The notes under the pieces are model-generated. The model ran no database searches. It saw nothing but the letters and a program-made list of their open reading frames with translations, and was not told the DNA's origin. 11,110 bases of DNA from Acidimicrobiales bacterium (GTDB taxonomy: Bacteria > Actinomycetota > Acidimicrobiia > Acidimicrobiales > Acidimicrobilacustridaceae), in the NCBI GenBank assembly GCA_023264135.1, contig JALQSZ010000032.1, positions 1-11,110 of the forward strand. The letters run 5' to 3'. Made by a program: the position numbers and the translations under genes. Of the stretch, positions 7,224 to 11,110 are shown piece after piece. How positions within the stretch are numbered: the stretch's first letter is position 1; the number at the start of each line of letters is the position of its first letter.

Positions 7224-7985
7224 TCAGGTGGCACTGACCTTGCGCCAAAGGAATCGGGGGAGATGACGAAGCGTGAGGAACATCGGCATCATGATCGAAG
7301 GCGCCCAGATGAGCTCTTTGTTCTTTTGGAGTCCGTTGATGACCGTGTCGGCAATTTTGTCGGGAGTGGTCGCGAACGGTGCCGGTTTCATGCCTTCAGT
7401 CATTGCGGTGTGCACGAATCCGGGTCGAACGACAACGCAGCGCGCTCCGGTTCCGATGAGCGCGTCTCCGAGCGCTTGGCTGAACGAGTCCATTCCCGCT
7501 TTGGACGCGGCGTAAATCATGTTTTCTGCTCGACCGCGCACACCGGCAACGGACGTGATCGAAAGAATGGTTCCGTGGCCCTGCTTGCGAAGCTGCACCG
7601 CAGAGGCGAGACCTGCAGAAACTGCGCCACCGAAGTTGGTTTGCACGACCTTGGCGGCGAACACCGGATCGGTATCGATTTCCTGGTGTCCGTCGAGGAT
7701 GCCGAACGCGAGGATGACCATGTCGAGATCACCGATGCGTTCAACCGCTGCATCGATGACTTTGGTATGCGAAGCCGGATCGAGCGCATCGAACACGATG
7801 GTGTCGGCATCGATGCCGGCGGCGCGCAGGCGGCTCACGGTTGCGGTCGCGGAACCAGGAGAGCGGACTCCCAAGAGCACCTTGGTGCAGCGGCTAGCGA
7901 CGAGTCGATCGACGATCGCGAGAGCGATTTCGGAGTTTCCTCCGAGAACGAGTACTGATTGCACCGAACCCAAAGCGTCGCGCAT
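7224..7985 (-). CDS. dprE2: DprE2-like short-chain dehydrogenase (keto-ribose reductase)
   Basis: The second half of the epimerase reduces the 2'-keto intermediate made by DprE1 to decaprenylphosphoryl-arabinose with NAD(P)H. The 253-residue protein matches the usual 254. The nucleotide-binding turn is LGGNSEIALAI at about 14-24, the GG-x-SEI form seen in DprE2 rather than TGxxxGIG. AFGILDG is at 93-99. The catalytic residues are Ser145, Tyr158 and Lys162 (Y-AAS-K), followed by RPGFVHT at 187-193. The C-terminal part with KELIWAP and a LRHLPRFLWRK end also resembles mycobacterial DprE2. The ATG at 7985 is preceded by an AGAGGA site at 9 bases. The open frame continues to 8060, but that extension has no homology and would cover the promoter region. 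It is the first gene of the three-gene operon. Confidence 0.92.
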   Translation of the reverse strand: MRDALGSVQSVLVLGGNSEIALAIVDRLVASRCTKVLLGVRSPGSATATVSRLRAAGIDADTIVFDALDPASHTKVIDAAVERIGDLDMVILAFGILDGHQEIDTDPVFAAKVVQTNFGGAVSAGLASAVQLRKQGHGTILSITSVAGVRGRAENMIYAASKAGMDSFSQALGDALIGTGARCVVVRPGFVHTAMTEGMKPAPFATTPDKIADTVINGLQKNKELIWAPSIMMPMFLTLRHLPRFLWRKVSAT

Positions 7986-7994
7986 GTGTTTCGT

Positions 7995-8000
7995 TCCTCT
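7995..8000 (-). promoter_or_regulatory. Ribosome binding site of the dprE2-like gene
   Basis: On the minus strand, AGAGGA lies 9 bases before the ATG at 7985. It fixes that ATG as the start instead of the longer frame beginning at 8060. It also shows that this operon uses an ordinary leader, unlike uvrB on the other side of the same spacer. Confidence 0.65.
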
Positions 8001-8025
8001 TCCAGGGTTGCGGGGGGTCCGGTCA

Positions 8026-8031
8026 AGGTTA
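8026..8031 (-). promoter_or_regulatory. Possible -10 element (TAACCT) for the DPA operon
   Basis: On the minus strand TAACCT fits TANNNT. It would start transcription near 8018, giving a leader of about 30 nt that includes the Shine-Dalgarno site. No convincing -35 is seen. It is the best candidate in the 103-bp divergent spacer (7986-8088). Confidence 0.3.
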
Positions 8032-8076
8032 GACGGCGACCACCGAACTGCCGGGGGCAACGGCCTCAGCCCTTCC

Positions 8077-8082
8077 TAGACT
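8077..8082 (+). promoter_or_regulatory. Candidate -10 element (TAGACT) for leaderless uvrB
   Basis: TAGACT is a good TANNNT -10 element and ends 6 bases before the uvrB ATG at 8089, with no Shine-Dalgarno sequence in between. This predicts a transcript starting at the ATG. The spacing is identical to that at coaE, which makes chance less likely. Confidence 0.5.
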
Positions 8083-8088
8083 CCTCTG

Positions 8089-9954
8089 ATGCCGCCGTTT
8101 CGTCTCGTTTCCGATTTCCAGCCTGCCGGCGACCAGCCAAAGGCGATCGAGGAACTCACGGCGAGCATCGAGGCCGGAAATCGGTTCCAGACGTTGCTCG
8201 GCATCACTGGTTCTGGCAAGAGCGCAACGATCGCGTGGACAATCGAAAAGTTGCAGCGACCCACCTTGGTGATGGCACCAAATAAGTCGTTGGCCGCGCA
8301 GTTGGCGAATGAGTTCCGCGAGTTCTTTCCAGAAAATCGGGTTGAGTACTTCGTTTCCTATTACGACTACTACCAACCAGAGGCGTACATGCCCGCCTCT
8401 GACACCTACATCGAAAAGGACTCGTCGGTAAACGATGAGATCGAACGTTTGCGCCATGCGGCAACCTCGGCATTGCTGACACGCCGCGACACGATCGTGG
8501 TCGCCTCCGTTTCGTGCATCTACGGCCTTGGGTCGCCCGAGGAATACGCCGATCAGATGTTGGTGCTTCGTCAGGGTGAAACCCACGAGCAGCGGGCCAT
8601 CTTGGGTCGCCTCGTCGACATGCAATACGAACGTAACGATATGAATCTCATCCGCGGAAAGTTCCGCGTTCGCGGCGACACGATCGAGATTCATCCGGCG
8701 TATGACGAAACCGCGATTCGAATCGAACTGTTTGGCGATGACATTGACCGAATCATCGTGGTCGATCCAGTGACGGGGGAGAAGGTCACCGAACTCGAAG
8801 AGCTCGTTGTCTTCCCGGCTACGCATTACGCCGCCAGCGATGAGCGCATGCGAACCGCGATGACGCGTATTGAAGCGGAACTGCAGCAGCAGCTCGCCAA
8901 ATTCGAGAGTGAGAACAAACTGCTTGAAGCGCAGCGCTTGCGTATGCGCACGCAGTACGACCTCGAAATGATGGCGGAACTCGGCTTCTGCAACGGGATC
9001 GAGAATTACTCCGCTCATATCGATGGCCGTGAACCAGGTGAGGCCCCGTTCACACTTCTCGACTATTTCCCCGACGATTTCCTTGTCGTGATGGACGAGA
9101 GTCATCAGGCGGTTCCTCAGGTACGCGGTCAGTACGCAGGCGATCGATCACGGAAGCAAACCCTCATTGAGCATGGCTTCCGCCTTCCGTCTGCAGCCGA
9201 CAACCGTCCGCTCACCTTCGACGAGGTCATGGATCGCATCGGCCAAGTGGTGTTCCTCTCGGCCACACCAGGCCCGTTCGAGCTCGAGAATTCCTCGGCC
9301 ATTGTCGAACAAGTCGTGCGGCCAACAGGCCTGGTGGATCCGGAAATTGTGGTGAAGCCCACGAAGGGGCAGATCGACGATTTGATCGAGCAGATCAACA
9401 AGCGCGTGACGAATGGCGATCGCGTATTGGTGACGACCCTCACCAAGAAAATGTCGGAAGATCTCACGGACTATCTGCTCGAACTCGGCGTGAAGGTTCG
9501 CTATCTCCATAGCGAGGTCGACACCATCGAGAGAATCGAAATCCTTCGTGATCTCCGCCTAGGTGAATTCGATGTGTTGATCGGTATCAACCTGCTTCGA
9601 GAAGGTCTCGATCTTCCCGAAGTGTCGCTTGTTGCCATTCTCGATGCCGATAAAGAGGGTTTCCTTCGTTCGGAAACAGCACTCGTGCAGACGATCGGTC
9701 GTGCTGCTCGAAATGTCGACGGTCAAGTGATCATGTACGCCGACTCAATCACCGATTCGATGCAGCGAGCGATCTCTGAAACGAATCGTCGTCGCGGTTT
9801 GCAAGAGGCCTACAACAAAGAACACGGCATCGACCCTCAGACGATTCGCAAAGCAGGGGTCAAGATGTGCCCCGCGTCAACATACGCCAGCCCGCGCACA
9901 ATTTTATTGACGGTCATTTGCGAAACACCAAACATGGCAGCGACTTTTCGCTGA
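8089..9954 (+). CDS. uvrB: Excinuclease ABC subunit B, 3' end replaced by foreign sequence
   Basis: UvrB is the DNA-damage-verifying helicase-like subunit of nucleotide excision repair. The Walker A segment is GITGSGKS near residues 38-45. The strand-separating hairpin [10 protein letters not shown] and motif DTYIEKDSS follow. The Walker B-type motif is DESHQ, then SATPGPFE. Motif V-type [14 protein letters not shown] and motif [11 protein letters not shown] come later. Family similarity ends abruptly after [11 protein letters not shown], residue 589 (codon 9853-9855). The last 32 residues, to the TGA at 9952-9954, are unrelated and read antisense to a phage-like ORF. The family is usually about 660-700 residues, so the end of the helicase region and the C-terminal UVR domain that binds UvrC are missing. 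As drawn, the product should be defective. The likely cause is a chimeric join or an insertion, not evolution of a short UvrB. Confidence 0.93.
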   Translation: MPPFRLVSDFQPAGDQPKAIEELTASIEAGNRFQTLLGITGSGKSATIAWTIEKLQRPTLVMAPNKSLAAQLANEFREFFPENRVEYFVSYYDYYQPEAYMPASDTYIEKDSSVNDEIERLRHAATSALLTRRDTIVVASVSCIYGLGSPEEYADQMLVLRQGETHEQRAILGRLVDMQYERNDMNLIRGKFRVRGDTIEIHPAYDETAIRIELFGDDIDRIIVVDPVTGEKVTELEELVVFPATHYAASDERMRTAMTRIEAELQQQLAKFESENKLLEAQRLRMRTQYDLEMMAELGFCNGIENYSAHIDGREPGEAPFTLLDYFPDDFLVVMDESHQAVPQVRGQYAGDRSRKQTLIEHGFRLPSAADNRPLTFDEVMDRIGQVVFLSATPGPFELENSSAIVEQVVRPTGLVDPEIVVKPTKGQIDDLIEQINKRVTNGDRVLVTTLTKKMSEDLTDYLLELGVKVRYLHSEVDTIERIEILRDLRLGEFDVLIGINLLREGLDLPEVSLVAILDADKEGFLRSETALVQTIGRAARNVDGQVIMYADSITDSMQRAISETNRRRGLQEAYNKEHGIDPQTIRKAGVKMCPASTYASPRTILLTVICETPNMAATFR

Positions 9955-10109
9955 CTTTTTTGCGCCGCGTATTCTTTTTTAATTTGCTCAATTTCAGAGT
10001 CGGTAAATCGCTGGTGAAACTTCCCCCGCGACATGCTGCGGCGTACAATTCCTGCGCTGCTCACTTCGTAGCTATCTTCATGGCCCGCAAGTGGTTTCCA
10101 ATCGTTCAT
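9837..10109 (-). CDS. NUMOD4-motif plus helix-turn-helix phage protein, C-terminus cut at the junction
   Basis: This 90-residue ORF starts at the ATG at 10109, with AGGAG 7 bases upstream. Residues 4-24 ([21 protein letters not shown]) fit the NUMOD4 motif found at the N-terminus of phage HNH homing endonucleases. Residues about 34-72 form an HTH of the type found at the C-terminus of the same proteins: [14 protein letters not shown], then [21 protein letters not shown]. The HNH nuclease domain normally between them is absent. The protein may be a free-standing DNA-binding relative or a remnant of an endonuclease gene. Only residues 1-84 belong to the phage-like segment; the last five (ALRIV) derive from antisense uvrB, so the true C-terminus is unknown but is probably close. 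It is divergent from the gp10-like gene. A Lys-rich, A-rich HTH gives this stretch a visibly higher A+T content than its surroundings. Confidence 0.7.
   Translation of the reverse strand: MNDWKPLAGHEDSYEVSSAGIVRRSMSRGKFHQRFTDSEIEQIKKEYAAQKSQRKVAAMFGVSQMTVNKIVRGLAYVDAGHILTPALRIV
9850..9862. other. Junction between actinobacterial DNA and phage-like DNA
   Basis: The last codons that fit UvrB are at 9844-9855 (I-R-K-A). From 9856 the sequence fits neither UvrB nor any actinobacterial neighbour. Two ORFs cross the point and both become nonsense on the far side. UvrB gains 32 unrelated residues, and the minus-strand NUMOD4/HTH ORF ends in five residues that are antisense uvrB. No direct repeat, tRNA or integrase is visible at the point. 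Confidence 0.8.
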
Positions 10110-10116
10110 GGTGTGG

Positions 10117-10135
10117 CTCCTGGCTGCGATAGGAG
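10117..10135. promoter_or_regulatory. Back-to-back ribosome binding sites of the divergent phage genes
   Basis: CTCCT at 10117-10121 is the AGGAG site of the minus-strand NUMOD4/HTH gene, 7 bases from its ATG. AGGAG at 10131-10135 is the site for the plus-strand gp10-like gene, 6 bases before the ATA at 10142. The two sites are complementary across a 9-base centre and so form an inverted repeat as a by-product of the divergent layout. Confidence 0.6.
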
Positions 10136-10141
10136 TGTATC

Positions 10142-11110
10142 ATAAAGTCCCCTATACTCGGCTCTACATACGTTACGCGGTCTGTAAACGCGGCAGACGC
10201 GCGGATGGTCAATTTGTTTCCCGAGGTCATTCCCGAGGGCGGCAAAGAGCCTGGCGTACCTCCAGCGCTGCCCCGGCCTGCTGAACCTCGCCAGCATCGG
10301 CACTGGGCCGATCCGAGGCCTGTGGTCGTTCTCGTCTGACAACACTGTTGCTTTCGTCGTTTCTGGCAACAGCCTTTACAAAATCAACACCAGCTATTCG
10401 GCCACGCTGCTGGGCACGATTGCTGGCACGGGGCCGGTCAGCATGGCCGACAACGGTACGCAGCTTTTCATCGCAGCCAACGGCCCGAGCTACATTTACA
10501 ACAACGGCACGAACGTCTTTGCGCCAATCACCGACCCGGACTTTCCCGGCGCGGTGACTGTGGGCTATCTGGATGGCTATTTCGTCTTCAACGAACCAAA
10601 CAGCCAGAAGATTTGGGTGACAAGTTTGCTTGACGGCACGAGCATTGACCCGCTGGATTTTGCCAGTGCTGAAGGTAGCCCCGACGGCGTGGTGGGCCTG
10701 ATCGTTGACCACCGCGAGGTCTGGGTCTACGGAACCAACAGCGTCGAAGTCTGGTACGACACGGGCGCGTCTGACTTTCCACTGCAACGCATCCAAGGCG
10801 CGTTCAATGAGATCGGTTGCATTTCGGCCTACACGATTGCCAAGATGGACAACGGTTTGTTTTGGCTGGGTGCTGACGCTCGCGGCCAAGGTATCGTCTA
10901 CCGCGCCAATGGCTACACGGGCCAGCGCATCAGCACGCACGCCGTTGAGTGGCATATCCAGCAGTACGGTAACCTGACCGACGCGCTGGCCTATACCTAT
11001 CAGCAAGACGGCCACAGCTTTTACGTCCTGATCTTTCCCAGCGCCAACACGACTTGGGTCTATGACGTGGCCACGCAAGCCTGGCATGAGCGCGCGGGTT
11101 TTGTAAACGG
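10142..11110 (+). CDS. P22 gp10-like phage tail accessory / packaged-DNA stabilisation protein, frameshifted and partial
   Basis: In P22-like podoviruses gp10 is a tail protein that helps close the portal after packaging. The N-terminus reads KSPILGSTYVTRSVNAADAR followed by MVNLFPEVIPEGGKEP, the signature opening of this family, in the frame of 10142. At about 10250 the homologous reading moves by +1: AYLQRCPGLLNL, then GTGPIRGLW, continues in the frame of 10281. It is open to the window end through beta-rich repeats such as ADNGTQLFIAANG, VGYLDGYFVF and GLFWLGADARG. Removing one base, for example T10253 in GCCTGGC, restores one frame. About 320 of roughly 470 residues are visible. No ATG, GTG or TTG occurs at the expected start; AGGAG sits 6 bases before ATA at 10142. 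Both defects could be consensus errors or real decay. Family assignment is by recognition of the conserved motifs. Confidence 0.75.

Noticed and set aside
7986..8060. N-terminal extension of the DprE2-like gene to 8060
   Set aside because: The added residues lack homology and a strong AGAGGA site precedes the ATG at 7985.
8029..9105. A 358-codon open frame antisense to uvrB
   Set aside because: It lies wholly opposite conserved UvrB motifs and crosses the divergent promoter spacer; it shows no family resemblance.
9950..9985. T-runs that could be a terminator or phage attachment region
   Set aside because: They are the complement of Lys-rich codons in the HTH part of the minus-strand ORF, with no stem in front of them and no matching repeat elsewhere in the window.
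10227..11087. A 286-codon minus-strand frame over the phage tail gene
   Set aside because: The plus strand, with one base corrected, gives a recognisable gp10-type protein. The minus frame has no recognisable motif.
9856..11110. Integrated prophage with att sites
   Set aside because: No integrase, tRNA target, direct repeat or second junction is visible. Only about 1.25 kb of phage-like DNA at the contig end is present.
1..11110. CRISPR array, tRNA, rRNA, insertion sequence or toxin-antitoxin pair
   Set aside because: No spaced direct repeats, tRNA-like cloverleaf, rRNA segment, transposase or paired small ORFs were recognised on either strand.

Overview
The window looks like a contig from an actinobacterium, most likely of the Acidimicrobiia type, joined near position 9855 to about 1.25 kb of tailed-phage DNA. 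Three things support the host assignment. The gene order polA - rpsA - coaE - uvrB matches the block known from mycobacteria and other Actinobacteria. The Pol I, UvrB and four-domain S1 proteins have actinobacterial sequence features. There is also a set of three genes for decaprenylphosphoryl-arabinose (DPA) synthesis, a pathway best known from Mycobacterium and Corynebacterium.

Layout: the 3' part of polA (2-1723) is followed after one base by a SAM-dependent methyltransferase (1725-2468). Then come a leader of about 120 bp with a perfect 16-bp inverted repeat and rpsA (2587-3963). rpsA converges, across a strong hairpin, on a small LuxR-type HTH protein (3987-4247, minus). A short divergent spacer separates that gene from coaE (4330-4932). 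coaE converges on the DPA operon, which is transcribed on the minus strand in the order dprE2-like SDR (7985-7224), ubiA-family decaprenyl-phosphate phosphoribosyltransferase (7222-6323), dprE1-like flavoenzyme (6342-4939). uvrB (8089 onward) is divergent from the operon. The ATGs of coaE and uvrB each lie exactly 6 nt downstream of a TANNNT -10 element, which suggests leaderless transcripts.

The DPA genes act together. The UbiA-family protein is expected to make decaprenylphosphoryl-5-phosphoribose. After dephosphorylation by an enzyme not seen here, DprE1 and DprE2 epimerise the ribose to arabinose through a keto intermediate. polA and uvrB serve DNA repair, rpsA serves translation and coaE performs the last step of CoA synthesis.

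uvrB loses its family sequence after about residue 589. From there the window reads as phage: a minus-strand NUMOD4-plus-HTH ORF whose last residues come from antisense uvrB, then a P22 gp10-like tail/DNA-stabilisation gene running off the end. The gp10-like gene carries a +1 frameshift at about 10250 and has no standard start codon where one is expected. No integrase or attachment site is visible and gp10-type proteins are best known from phages of Gram-negative hosts. I therefore think an assembly chimera is more likely than a real prophage insertion, but the sequence alone cannot settle it. I see no convincing undescribed defence or mobile system. The most informative points are the junction, the compact DPA operon with Ala at the benzothiazinone-target Cys position, and the lone HTH regulator beside rpsA/coaE.
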